Assembly: GCA_008694505.1 (NCBI GenBank)
Contig: VZDJ01000623.1
Location: forward strand, 2,910,442-2,974,441
Reading direction: 5' to 3'
Source of the DNA: Cyanoderma ruficeps
Taxonomy: Eukaryota > Chordata > Aves > Passeriformes > Timaliidae
Length of the DNA stretch: 64,000 bases
Positions 52,292 through 63,900 of this stretch are shown piece after piece. Every line of letters starts with the position of its first letter. Position 1 is the first letter of the stretch. Below the pieces are notes generated by a model. The model had not been told where the DNA came from. It ran no database searches and worked only from the letters and a program-made list of their open reading frames with translations. A program made the position numbers and the translations under genes.

Positions 52292-55200
52292 AGATTGCTG
52301 CTTCTCCTAAAACTGCTGGCTCTGGACTCCATGACCAGCATTTTCCAGTCTTGAAATTCATCTCCCACACTTGGAGCAGAGAGGGAGCTCTGCAAGAGCA
52401 GAAGCTCTTAACTTTTTAAGAGATAAAAGTATTACTTTTTCACTTTAATTTTGTGGCTAACATGGGCAACACAGTTATCAGCTTATTTTTCCTAGTGGCC
52501 AGGGTTTGCAAGACTCAACGAAGCAGAGTCACTTTTGGCATCAGCAATGTCCATCTCAGCCACCACAGGAAAACCTCTGGCCCATGCATCCAAGGCAGCT
52601 CAGGCTCTCTCTGGACAGGATACTATTTAATCACTTCCAAAATCAGAGTGGTCTGAAAAATTATGGGGACTTCCCCAACTTTCCTTCCTTCTTCCCCTTC
52701 TCTGGGGACATGTTGCCTGGGTCATGAATCAAAACAAGTCCCCATAGCAAACATCATGTGAACAAGCCCTTCTCTGGTGGGCAAAAAGCTTTAGTACAAG
52801 TGAATATTTCTCTGTGGCTTGTGCCCTCATGGTGCTGTGAAGTGTCACAGATTGAGACCCTCTACCATTCACCTGGTTGGGAGCATCAGGAAAGAGACAG
52901 GCTGGGACCAGCAGATGTGCTGCCGTTCACAGGTGGACTCAGGGATTCACCCAGCCCAGTGGCTCCCAGTCCATGCACACAGGAGTTGGTAAAATACAGA
53001 TAATTCCGAAACTATTTCCTCTACTTCCACAGAGGAAGAATGTGATTTAATTTCATTTTTTTTAACTTGGTAATGGCAAGGCCATTTATGCAATTACATT
53101 GCTTTTCTTATCTAGTTCCCTTTTCAGCTGCTCCAAAGTCTTCCAGGTGTCCCAGTCAGGTCATCAGTCTGTTACAGCAGCCATGGTGCCACCAGAGAAG
53201 ATCCAAACCCAAAGATGCTAAACAGATACTTGTAGACTGCCTGGCTAACTCACTAATTACCTTGGTTTTTATTTGGGACACTGACTACTCTCATGAAAGC
53301 TCGATATTACCCAGATAAAGCTCTGGAGGTCTCTCAGGAGGCAAGTCCATTCACCTAAATCAATTGAGGTAACAGCGTGGTTGTAGCTCTGCTGCTTGAG
53401 TCAGGGAGAGAGGCTTAATAAAAGGTATAGTCTTCCCCTGCAATGCCTGAGCTTAATTGACGTTAATGGACTCCTTGATTTCCATGGACTTTATCTCAGT
53501 GCTCTCACTGTTGCTCACAATTGGGCTGACACCTTGACATCAGTCCCTTGTTGTGATGCACATGGGGTCATTCTTCAGCTCTCCTGCACACATAAAGGAG
53601 GAGGCCAAAAGAACACATTCCTTACCAACCTGTTGACAAAACCAGTTCAAGCCTCTCTGAATAATAACTACAAGTGCTGCTAGATATTTCTACTGTCCTT
53701 ATTGACACCAGACCTCAAGTCACTTCTTGTGTAATCCCTTGTGTGCAGACAAAGCAACAAGGTTCTCCTTATGAGATCACAGAACCCTGCAGAAGACCAG
53801 AAGGAGAAATTGCAGCTCCCAGATTTTCACTAAAATGGTGAAACTCTGCAGGGGGGGGCTAGATTTCAATCCCAACGTGCTGCATCATCCCTTGGTTTTA
53901 GAAACAACCTTGTAGAAACCACTGCAACAACAAGCTGGAGTCAAGCAAGAGATCTGCAAACATCACTAAGGGGCTGAGACAAAAAGTCAAGATGAAGCCA
54001 TATTGGTATTTACCTCTGCAAACATGGAGGCCAAAATGCAAGTGCCTAAAGAAACAATGGCAGGAGCTATCATTGCACTCTGAAATGGCCAGAACAAGCC
54101 CCTAAGTGAATTTATGAGACTTTGGGATTATTGGAAAACTATGGAAAGCAGTATTTGGCTCTTAGCCCAGACTGCAAGGGGCTTAAAATGCAGCTGGAAT
54201 TAGCTTACAGCAAAAGCAGCAGGCCCAGGATGAGGAAAGTATTATACTCAAGGAGATGTGCCTTGGGTCTGACCTCTTTTCATCACACACCATGGGGCTT
54301 TCTGAAAATTAAGAGCATTTTACCGTGGTGGAAAAGGCAGGTGGCACATCCCAGTGCATCAAAAAGTTCCTGCACATCTTTTTGCTCTCTTTTGCATCAT
54401 CAGACACATTTGTTGGAAGGAGGGAAAGGAGCTGTCAGCCTTTTCCTCGTTTCACCCCTTGGGCAGCCCAGACAAGGCTGCCTGCATGCAAGGAGCACTG
54501 CAGACAGAAGAGAACAAGCAGGAAGACAACATGTCAGTGGTCACTTTGGGTCACCTGATCCATGGCCAACTCAAGCACACCCTGCAGAAGGGACCTCTTG
54601 CTTGGAGTGGTATTACATGAGGGAAAGACACTCATCCATCATGGGATTTTTTCACATTCTGGCTGAGCATCCCAGTGCTGCAAACACAAATTATCCATTG
54701 CAACTGCACGTGCTTCTAGCACCAAAGTCTCCCTTAAAGTGACCACCCCAGGAATATGTCAAGAGCAGGATTCCAAAACACTTTCAGAGTATGAGTTTGG
54801 CTATAAACAGCATTCCTTATTCATTCCTTTATTCCAAACCTCCTGTGACCTGCTGCTTTTTAAGTTGTCCCTGCACGCAACTGTTCCAACACCTGGAGGC
54901 AGGACCCTACCTATGAACTCCTGGAATGAGACTTTCATCCCTTCTGCTCTGAATGTCTCAACATTTCCACCTCTCCTCTCTGACTGCACAAAACATCCAT
55001 GATGTATTTTAAGGAATTTATGTCAGTACACAGCAGCTAGTGAGACCCCTGACTCCTCACTACAGTATCAGCCTCATCAGACAACACTTCCCTCTCTGTC
55101 CAAGCTCTTCCCAACTTGACACCATCACAGAACCCCAATTTGGGTGTACCCAGACTCCCAAAGAAGTTCTTTTTCAAAAACTTCAAGAAAAATGCTCTGA

Positions 55201-56194
55201 GTTATGTTCACTGTGCCATGAAGCTGCCACACACCACACATTTCAGCTCAGGAGCCAGCATGGGGCAGCTCAGCCAAGCACATTTGGAAACAGAAACTGC
55301 TCACACTGTGATGGGATGTGAGCAGACACGGTGACAACTGGAAAAGCCACCACTGCATGTAACAAGGCAACGAGAGGAGGGAAACTAAAGAGAGCTGTAC
55401 CTGGGAAGAGCTGAGGAACAAAATCCTGATATTGCAGCAGCCAGAAATGTCATTCCTTTCCCAGGCTGGGGCACGCAGGCGCCGGGAGCCGGCGCTCGGC
55501 TGGGCAAACACAGATGCAGGAGCTGAATGGGAGCACAGTCAGCCCAAACTATTTTTAACTGGTGCAGAGGAAGCTTTTACTTTTCATTATGAAGGCGAGA
55601 CAAAGTGTCCATCAGTTGTGCTGAATTTGTTCACTGGATGGGTGGGGGTTGAAGCATGTAAAGCCCCCGGCCCCTGTCTGTGGGACCAGCAGCTCTAATC
55701 CCCCCCAGTCTGCTCACAGCTGCGAGGGTCAAAGAGTGCAACAGCTGAAATGCACTTTTGATACATATGCTGAGGGCTGCCCCAACTTACCCTGGGGGTT
55801 TCTGCCTGGTGATTTCCATTAAAGCTGACCGGTGAGATTCACTGCTGGCGTAAAGGAGCACCAGCCCATCAGGAACCCATACATTTAGCTCAGCATGGCA
55901 AAGTAAACAGTGCAGAGGCATCACAAGCAGACAGTGGCAGTTAGATCTGGTGGTCCCCCAATGCCACTTTGCTCCTCTGGACAAAAATCTGTGGATTTGG
56001 CAGCAGCAGCACCTTTTTTTTGCCAAGTATGTTGCTTGTGGCACTGGGGAGCAGGGGGGTTAGGAGGGGGGAGGCAGGGCTGAGACCAGGGCTCTCCACC
56101 TCCCCCTTCTTGCCCAGATAGGGCTACAGCTCTGTAATTTAATTGTAGGATAATTAATTTCCTCTTAAACATCAGTTTCTGCTGCTGTCCCCAC

Positions 56195-56255
56195 ACATAT
56201 ATTTGAACATATATATATATGAATATATTTGACACATATATATGTGAATATATTC
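56195..56255. repeat. AT-rich imperfect microsatellite
   Basis: ATATAT runs alternate with TGAATATATTTGACAC-like segments and form short inverted repeats. It lies in CCDC3 intron 2 about 1.2 kb from exon 2. Confidence 0.75.
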
Positions 56256-57456
56256 CATACTCCCTCCCCAAAATATCAGCAGCAAGAAAACACTTGCTCA
56301 TGGCGCATCCCAAGGAGAGGGGCTGTGTCACTGGCCATATGGCCACAATGCAGCTCAAACTTTGTATGCTGGCATTTGGCCAGGTGGTGAAAGGAAAAGG
56401 CTCAGCCAGCTACTGAATTCCCTGCATCCATCTCCCAGACAAGCCACTCATACATCTGCTGTCATACATAAACATCACTCCTTGGGTGAATCCACAAAAG
56501 ACACAAGTGATGACACCTGTCCTGTCCATCCTGACCTAGAGAGGTGCTTAAAATGTTCTCAGCTACCAGGGGAACCACCAGCCTCACAAAACAAGGTTTG
56601 GCACTAAACTAGCACTCCAAGTTCCAATTTTTCAAAAGTATATGCACATCCAGAACATGCACACACATGACAACAGGTTGCTCCTCTCTGCCAAATAAGC
56701 ATTTATTAAAATCCTGCATTACTACGCACACTGCAATCCCATAAAGGGGCTCAGAAGCCACCAACAGTGAGCATCTTTGGACTTTCCATATGTTCTTAAG
56801 GAAGGATTGCCTAGAGGGTGAACTGTTTTCTGTGGCCTTCCTTGAAAGGAGAAAGAGACATTTCATCTGTCTTGTTCAGAAGTAAGTGCTGACATTGCTC
56901 AGAGGAACCCTCCTCTCATTGCTCACATGAAACATGCCCTCAAGAGTCTATTTTTCCCCAGCTCCTACAAAGACAGCTCAGGGAGATTAGTTCAGTAGAT
57001 GTTTATGTTGTTATGTGGAGTCAGGCAAGAATAATCCCTTACAGTCTGACATGGTCCAGGCACTGCTCTCACTACATGAGATGAACACAGAAGTTCAAAA
57101 GCAAAGATCTGCTCCTGAACATTTCAGCTGAAATTAAAAAATGAGGTCTAGAGATAGCAAACCAGGAATGATCTGGGTGGGGGAGGACAGAATCACAAGT
57201 AATAATATTTTCAACCTACTGCTCCTGAACAAGTTGATACAAACTTTGCTCAGGTCCACAAGAGGCTAAAGAGGTTAACACAGAGGTCAGCATTAATATT
57301 TTCTCACCAGTGTGTTACTTTGCCAGTGATACTACCCAAGAAATAGGAAAATCAGGGACCTGCTCCTCTGCATTCATATACATGTGTTCACAAAGAGCAT
57401 GGGAATGCCTGTGCCCACTTTGAAAACAAGCACTGAAAAGCAAACAAATTCCTTAC

Positions 57457-57631
57457 CCGGTTGTCCTCTTGAATCTCCCAGTCACTGGAGAAGCTCAACA
57501 CGTGCTGTGCCTGTGAGCAGTTTGAAAACTGGAAAAGGCTGGCAAACATCCTTCTGTTCTCCTGGGTATCGGGGAAAATCGCCTCCTGGAAGTTTACTCC
57601 ATGTGGCAGGAGGATGTAGTTCTCATCCATT
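57457..57631 (-). CDS. CCDC3: CCDC3 exon 2
   Basis: The acceptor is ttccag (AG at 57633-57632 on the minus strand) and the donor gtaagg starts at 57456. The first base completes the Arg codon split from exon 1. The next 58 codons begin MDENYILLPHGVNFQ and end WEIQEDNR, continuing to LMCSS in exon 3. The sequence PDTQENRRMFASLFQFSNCS includes an N-glycosylation sequon (NCS, residue 181 of the assembled protein). This block is the most conserved part of CCDC3 by recall. The internal Met is not a start, because the frame is open from exon 1. Confidence 0.95.
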
Positions 57632-58618
57632 CTGGAACACAGATTGCAAGGGCAGCCCGCTGTGAGAATGAACAGCACTGTCTCTCCTGCAGAAGTCACC
57701 TGTCACACTTCAGCCCGGCTCAACAAAAAGTCACACAGACTTTTAGCTGGCGAGTGGCTCTCAGCTCTCCTGGCACTTAAGTCACCAAAATGACAATTTC
57801 CACCACAAGGACTGGATCAGGCAGCAGCAGTAAGGACCAAACAGGTTCCTTCCACCCTGCAGACACCCGTGAAACTCCATGAAGGAGGCAAATCTGTACT
57901 TTGGGCCAAAGCTTCTACTGAATTTGTATCACTTTGCCCTTGAGCCCAGAGTTTAAGTACTCCTTCAAGCAGTCAATAAATAACTTGTGTCAATAAAGTG
58001 TGCTTAAAGATGTTGCTGTAGACTAAGCCCTAGACAGCATCAAAATGAGTTTTTTTACGCACCCAGTGTAAGAACATAACAAGTATTTCAAAACAAGCCA
58101 CTGAGCAGTATTTCGCAAATGCTCTTGAATTGAAAGGTCATGGTGATGGCTCTGTTCCCACATTGTGGTTTATTTTCTTATTCTTTCGATGAGCCCAAAG
58201 TCAGGGTTTGGCTGGGACTCGGGAGAGTCGATGGAAAGCTATCGGGTGAGTATTTGGGGATGGGTTTGAAACTCCCATGCCAAACTTCGGCAAACAGGCT
58301 CTGGCCTCTCTCCAGCTCTCTGACCGTCCCGCCGTAAAAACAAAAGCAGCAGCACCCATGAGCTGCTCAACAGCAGCTCGCTGTGAGTGTGCTGGCGGAC
58401 AACGCTGGAATACTACGGGAGTTTGGTGTTCCGGGCTTTTCTTTCCCTATGAAAACGTGCGTGGAAGCGCAGAGGAGAAGATGCTGCTCGGAGAGCGGCA
58501 CCGGGACGGAGCGAACCCTCCGGGCAGCGCGGGCGCGCATCCCCCGCCCGCGGAGATGCCCCGGAGCCGGGATGCGACATCCCAACCCCTCCCCGAACCC
58601 CCCGACCCCGGGACTCAC
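57632..58618 (-). other. CCDC3: CCDC3 intron 1 (987 bp)
   Basis: The intron is bounded on the minus strand by gtgagt at 58618-58613 and ttccag ending at 57632, phase 2. CpG density rises toward exon 1, and the rest shows nothing recognisable. Confidence 0.88.
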
Positions 58619-59062
58619 CGGAGGAAGAAGAAATAAGCGTAGCCCTGCATGACGGTGTGCGAGTGGCAGGAGAAGTATCCGAGCCCGGTGAGGTTGAGGC
58701 GGGAGCCGGCGGGCACCTCCAGCATGCTGCCCCACGCCTGGTCGCACAGNCTGGTCGCACAGCAGCTCGATCTCGGCCGAGTAAAAGAGGTCCCCCGCTC
58801 CCTGCTGGGGGCCGCCGGGGGCGTCCCTCTGCCAGGGCAGGTAGTTGTAGGCGCCGTAGGGGTCGGGGTGCAGCGCCAGCACCCGCGCGTACACGATGAT
58901 CGCGGCCAGCTCGGCCCGGCAGCCCTCGCTGAGCGGCCGCCACTCTGCCGGCAGCTGGCAGCCGCCCCCGCCGCCCGCCCGGCCCCCCAGCCCCAGCACC
59001 AACCCCAGCACCAGCACCGGCACCGGTACCGGCACCGACAGCGGCACCGGCGGAGGCGGCAT
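58619..59062 (-). CDS. CCDC3: CCDC3 exon 1: signal peptide and N-terminal domain, frame broken by a probable assembly artefact
   Basis: The first coding exon runs from ATG at 59062-59060 to a gtgagt donor at 58618. The start MPPPPVPLSVP leads to a Val/Leu/Gly-rich hydrophobic core and a Gly-rich stretch, a secretion signal with cleavage likely near residues 30-34. It is followed by CQLPAEWRPLSEGCRAELA, the conserved mature N-terminus. The end reads AWGSMLEVPAGSRLNLTGLGY and then FSCHSHTV, with an NLT sequon at residue 119. At 58738-58762 the 12 bases ctggtcgcacag occur twice around an N, adding 13 bases. Dropping one copy and the N joins LLCDQ to AWGSM exactly as in relatives. The start is the first in-frame Met; G at -3 gives a fair initiation context. 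Confidence 0.9.
58738..58762. other. Unmerged contig overlap (12-bp duplication around one N)
   Basis: ctggtcgcacag at 58738-58749, N at 58750, and ctggtcgcacag again at 58751-58762. Only one copy is compatible with the CCDC3 protein. The duplication and N are best explained as adjacent contigs placed end to end without merging. Confidence 0.85.
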
Positions 59063-59170
59063 CGCGGGCGGCCCCGGGCAGGGGAGGGCCGGGGGTCAGC
59101 GGGTCGGAGCGGGGGGCAGGACGGCCCGGAGGAGCTGCAGGTTGCCCCGGGGGCTGCGGGGGACCGGGGC

Positions 59171-59600
59171 TGGGCGAGAGCGCAGGGAGGCAGCGAGGTG
59201 GAGATGAGAAGGGTGCGGGTGCAAAGGGGCGGGAGGGAGGAGTGGAGGGCGCCAGGGGCAGATGCCCAGAGGGCTGAGAGCCGAGCAGGCAGGGGCGCGA
59301 AGGAGCGAAGACGAAGAGGGTCGAGGGGCAGGGGGTGTACGGGGGCAGAGATGTGAGGAGCAGAGATGCAAACGGGAGGGGTGGGAAAAGGCAGAGATGC
59401 GAAGGGGGCAGAGAGGCAAAGGGGAGGGATGTAAGTGAGAGAGGTGCAAAGGGGGAGGTGAAAAGGGAGGGATACAAAGGGGAGGGAGTGATGCAAAGGC
59501 AGAGTTGCAAAGAGGAGGAATGCAAACGAAAGAAGTGGACAGGACGGAGACTGCAAAGAGGAAGATGTAGAAGAGCAGAGATGGGAAAGGCAGGCACGCT
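59171..59600. repeat. Purine-rich imperfect minisatellite upstream of CCDC3
   Basis: Degenerate units of roughly 20-30 bp built from (G)AGATGCAAA and GGGGAGGG elements repeat across the proximal upstream region. The strand sense to CCDC3 is therefore almost pure pyrimidine. A GGGGCGGG Sp1-type box lies near 59226. Stop codons are scarce, which creates long false minus-strand open frames upstream of the real start. Confidence 0.7.
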
Positions 59601-62600
59601 CCAGGGTGAGGGCAGCTGCTGCCAGACACTCCCCGGACCCGGGGTGAGCACTTGAAGACACCCAGTGCTTTGGAAGGTGAAGGTGTGGCTCGTAGGGTTT
59701 CGGAAGTGCAAAGGTCCCAGTGGAGCAGGGGGCTGTGCACAGCTCCCCTAGGAAAGAAAATTCTGGGAAACTTAAGATATGTCTGTGTAGAAACTTGTAA
59801 CTCTAGTCATCCACTTCTCCCATTTCAAGTGAGGCTGGAAAAAAAACTTGGAAGTGTAGACCAGCTCTTCCTAGCAGCCTGCAATCATTTCCCAAAATAC
59901 ATCTGGTGAGCAAGGTAAAAGTAAAAAGCCTGGTCTCAATATATTTTGACTTCCCACTGCTTCATCCTAGAACAGTCTGATGCAGCTTAGGGCTTCTCCA
60001 ACTTTTTGGCAGATAGCTTACAAACTGACCCTCTCCCCACATATAAACTGCTGTGGAGCTTCTCCCAAGGATCCCTGGGGGCTTTGCAGCACTCACAGCC
60101 TCCAACAGCCGCTTTCTATTTCAGTGTTCTCCTTTTCCCACATCTGATCTCGTTTGGAATAATAGTCAGGAATGGGCATGGGATGCTTAAAATCTTTCGG
60201 AGTTTTTTTTTTTCGTACTAATATCATGGAGACACAGTCACAGTTAAACTCTCCCTGGCTGTAAATGTTACTTAAAGTCTGGCAGCATGTCCTGCTTACC
60301 CTCTATCTGTCTTCATCTGCCTCTCCAGTCCTCTACAAGGACTTGGAGCTCTTAGAAGCAGAAGGTGCTTCTTTGTTTCATGTTCATGCTGCACCTGGTA
60401 TAGGAGGGTCCTTGTGCAAGACTGGGGTTTGAAATAATGTGCAAAATAATGAATCATCAATTGAATAATGCTGAGTCAACTTCATAATAGTGGGACAAAA
60501 CATCTTCAGTGACAAGTGTCTTCCCCTGGAATAGTTTCATCAGTCTCCTCTCTGTGCTGAAGAGTTTAACAAAATAGTATTCATATTTCATGGTGGCAAG
60601 ATGCTACAGCATATTGCATCATAGCTTTATGCATGAACAGCAAAATTGATTCTTGCTAAAAGAGAAACAGATTTTGATTTTTTTTTCCCCTAAAAACCCT
60701 TTCAGAATGACAGATAGAGTTTTTCTAAATTTTTTCCCTCTTTCTCAAAGATCAGCAAATTGCTTCCAACTTCCAGGAAAAAAGTTTAAAAGACAATTTT
60801 GACTTTTTTTAAGAAAATGCCCTCAAGAAATCCCTAAAGACCAACCAGCTCAGTATTTCTTTAATGTTAACCATTAGGAAAAACTGCTTTTTGCTTTGGA
60901 ACCTGAAGGGACAAAACCATGGTAAAGAGGATTTCAGAGCCTCTTTCAGTAGGTTTTAGATAAATAAATAAACAAAAAATAAAGAGTGAAACAAAGAATT
61001 GAGGCTGATGTTGACTTCAGATAAAGCTGAGGCAGTTTTGGAGGCATTTTGTGCAATCCAGTGTAAATGGAGGCTTTGATACAAACCTCAGGTTTCTATT
61101 GAGAAATGGTATCTTGAGATACTGGCAAAGAATAAAGAGGGAAGTGGTGGGAGAGATGTTCAGCCCACCCAAGGTGGTCCCTCCATATCTGTCCATGTGT
61201 TTCCAAGTGGTATGACTGGTGTCAGAGCCTGGCAGCTTCACCTCCTTGAATCTTGTGTTCAGTATGGGCAGCAACATGCAAGTGTGTTATTACTTCAGTG
61301 CCAATACTCAGGAGGCAGAGCCCCAAGAAGCTGAACGGATATTTGTAACCACAGGCTAGTTGGTTCTGTCCTTCCTGGGAACCAAATTCTCAGCTTGTGT
61401 GAAGTGCAGTTGCTATTTCCTCTGTGTATACGTACAAGATTGATATCTTCTGGGTAGAAAAGCCTCACATTTAACCTTCATCTTCTGTTCATTGTGTGTT
61501 GCAAGTAAATAATGGTCATCTGTCCTCAAGCCGCTTTGGAAATATCTGATCTAAGCTGTGATCTGTTCTGCTGTTCCTCACATTTCATTTAGCCACCACA
61601 GAACGTAACATAATTTAGCTGGGAAGGAGGACAGGGTGAGAAAGGACAAGCAGCTCACAAGCAGAATATGGAAGTCTTTCCTTAATGCTACTATTAATAG
61701 CCTAAACTGCTTATATTTGACCAGAGCGTTTGAATCAGTGAGCCACCTCAGAAAACACAACAGCATTTGCTGGCACACCCTGATGCTGGCTGATGCTCTC
61801 CAAATTGCTTTTTGGTGGTGATTACCAGAGTATGGATGCAAAAAATTACTGTTCTGTGGAATTGCTCTGTCATTCTGCAGAGTGGCCATGTCAGCATTTT
61901 GAGGGTGTAGCAGGCATCCATGGAGCTGACTTCAGAGCTGAATGAGCTGAAAGGGGATCTTAGCCATAACTCTGGAGCAGACACAGTAGGTGTGCAAGTC
62001 TACACATAAAAATACCTCTCACTTGGAAGTGCCGGGTTTCCTTGGCCTCTTCCATTCATGTTTCCTGGTGCTGTGCCCACAACCTGTGGTGGTGCTGTGT
62101 CACTGCAAGGACATAAGGTGACTCATCTTCTCCCATGCCCTCTGTGACAGGTCTCCAGCTGCAGACCACTCCCTGTTAGGAGTCTCTCTGGAGATTTATC
62201 AGTGTGTAACCTTTCCTTCCCATACCAACAAGCTGATCCCTTTGCTGTTTCAGTTCATTAGCAGCTCTCAGATGGGTATTTTGGTAAAGAGTTCAAACCA
62301 TCTACATTCAGTGATTAATGTGATTTTGTTCTTAAATTTCTCATCATCAATTTTCTTCTCTCTTCCTTCATTTCTGAGGTAGTGAAAAGTAACAGGAGCA
62401 TCTGAATCTGTTCCAGGAGTCCTTTCTCTTCCAGCTCTAGATAACGAGGAATTAGTGACATGAAGTAAGGATTTAAAGCCCTCCCTGGAGACTGCATCCT
62501 TCAGATCTGTGTTTGCTGTTTCTCTGCAGGGATCCCCTGGCTGATCTGAGACATTCTTCAGTGCAGTGTGAATACTTTTGTACTGTGAACTCAGCGTGGG

Positions 62601-63605
62601 TCTGACAAGTGTTGTAGCCAAAACCAGCTAATCAGAGGGGCACCAATAGAGCCAATTACTGCTCAGGCTGCACTTTCAGCCACCCATGCATGTGCCACAG
62701 TTATTCATTCACGTCCTCTGCTTAGATAGTCTTGTAGACTTTGAGACAGGCTCATGAGTTTCCCAGGCAGGAGCTCTTCCTTTTTTTTCCACACATTTTT
62801 GCAGATATTTAAATCAAAGTTTTCTCCCATGGGCTATGCAATTTTCTTTGCTGTTTCTGTGGCAATGCATGTGATTGAAACCTTTTAATAAAACATTGCT
62901 GTGCTCTGCCTCTCTTTGCCTCCAAAGTATTGACTGAGTTGAGCATTAGTCCAGGTATCAAACAGGAGAGCATGGTGCTCAGTCTGGTTCCCTTTCTGAT
63001 GGGTGTAGGTGATCTGAAACCTCAGCCCAGCTGTCCCTTATTTATATTTCTGCAGTGATTGCTTTGTAGTCCAGGGTACAAAATATCAAACCCAGATTTT
63101 TTTCCCCCGCCCACCGCTCTTTAAACTGTGTGACCTACAAAGATGAGTATTTGGCTGTGCTAGTGTCCCCACAGGAAGAGATGTTTTTGTTAGCTTCTTC
63201 TATCTGTGCTTCTCTAATTTGAGTCATTCTTCTCATAGTTTGATATTTGGTCCATTGTATTTAACTATTTTTGTATCAATATTGGGCTGGGTGATTCCTA
63301 TTAAAAAAAAAAATCACATTCCCTGGCCATAGTTTTTCACGTTTTTTCTTTTGAAGAATAATCACGACCATGAAGGAACTGGACCTGTCTTTGGGGATCA
63401 GCTGGGAATATACTGTTGTATCAAAGAGTTTGGAAAGATTTGTTTTATGCACAGCAGTAAAAAGACTTTTCGTAATATCAATTAGAATTCAAATGGAAAA
63501 GTGAGTAGAAGGATCAGGTAGTTGGTATAGATGGAGATCTTTGGCTGTACCTTCACTGTATCTTTCTTGTCCCCTTTGGCCTTTACCCTTTCCCCTGTCC
63601 ATCTT
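59601..63605. other. Upstream flank of CCDC3
   Basis: No gene is recognised. Poly(T) occurs near 60205 and an A-rich run near 63302. Small open frames (for example 61578-61889 - and 62268-62621 -) have no domain that I know. The next gene to the right in the human order is outside the window. Confidence 0.6.
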
Positions 63606-63900
63606 CACAGAACTATAGAATGGGTTGGGCTGGAAGGCACCTTAAAAATTCCCTAGTTCCAACCCCCCTGTCACGGGCAGGGACACCTCACACTAGACCA
63701 GGTTGCTCAAAGTCCCGTTCAACCTGACGCTGAACACTCCCAGGGATGGGGCATTCACAACTCCTCTGGGCAACCTATTCCAGTGTCTCATCACCTCTCA
63801 GTAAAGAGTTTCTTTCTAATATCAATATAAACCTACTCTCAGCTTGAAACCAATCTCCCTTCTCCATTCTGCCCTCACTGTGGCCACTGGGTCCTGCCCT
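63606..63900 (-). mobile_element. CR1 LINE 3'-end fragment (reverse orientation)
   Basis: CACAGAACTATAGAATGGGT, GGTTGGGCTGGAAGGCACC, CCCCCTGTCACGGGCAGGG and CTCTGGGCAACCTATTCCAG are the reverse complement of the classic avian CR1 3' end. The similarity fades by about 63900. It is a 5'-truncated non-coding copy. Confidence 0.92.

Larger units (their letters stand above)
26466..57456 (-). other. CCDC3: CCDC3 intron 2 (31 kb)
   Basis: The intron is bounded on the minus strand by a gtaagg donor at 57456-57451 and a ccccacag acceptor at 26473-26466, phase 0. It contains a CpG-rich patch at 31957-32134, a short CR1 3' end at 29818-29895, a large purine-rich hexamer array near 45.65-45.86 kb, poly(A)/poly(T) runs and an AT microsatellite near 56.2 kb. 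No nested gene can be supported. The longer open frames (47761-48312 +, 48562-49080 +, 54122-54742 +) have no domain, splice context or recognisable relatives. Confidence 0.8.
24190..59062 (-). other. CCDC3: CCDC3 gene span (approximate 3' end)
   Basis: Three coding exons on the minus strand (59062-58619, 57631-57457, 26465-26190) join with compatible phases: 2 at the first junction and 0 at the second. With the 13-base assembly insertion removed, the protein has 293 residues, against about 270 in mammals. The extra length is in the signal-peptide region and a Gly/Pro/Gln-rich loop. The order is a secretion signal, a Cys-containing globular domain with two N-glycosylation sequons, and a C-terminal coiled coil. 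Family knowledge: CCDC3 (favine) is secreted from adipose and vascular cells. The left limit is uncertain; the better poly(A) candidates lie near 24.6 kb, and another minus-strand hexamer occurs further left. Confidence 0.75.
58400..59170 (-). promoter_or_regulatory. CCDC3: CpG island over CCDC3 exon 1
   Basis: Very high G+C and CpG density across exon 1, its donor and the start codon mark the 5' CpG island of CCDC3. No TATA box is evident, as expected for a CpG promoter. The transcription start cannot be placed from sequence. Confidence 0.7.

Noticed and set aside
58649..59356. 235-residue + strand open frame opposite CCDC3 exon 1
   Set aside because: It is a GC-rich antisense shadow of a confirmed exon, with no homology.
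58413..59711. Open frames of 432 and 348 residues on the minus strand (to 59711 and 59661)
   Set aside because: They run through the stop-poor pyrimidine strand of the upstream minisatellite and then through CCDC3 exon 1 in the wrong frame. The 348-residue frame enters the real CCDC3 frame only because of the 13-base duplication/N. The true start is the Met at 59062.
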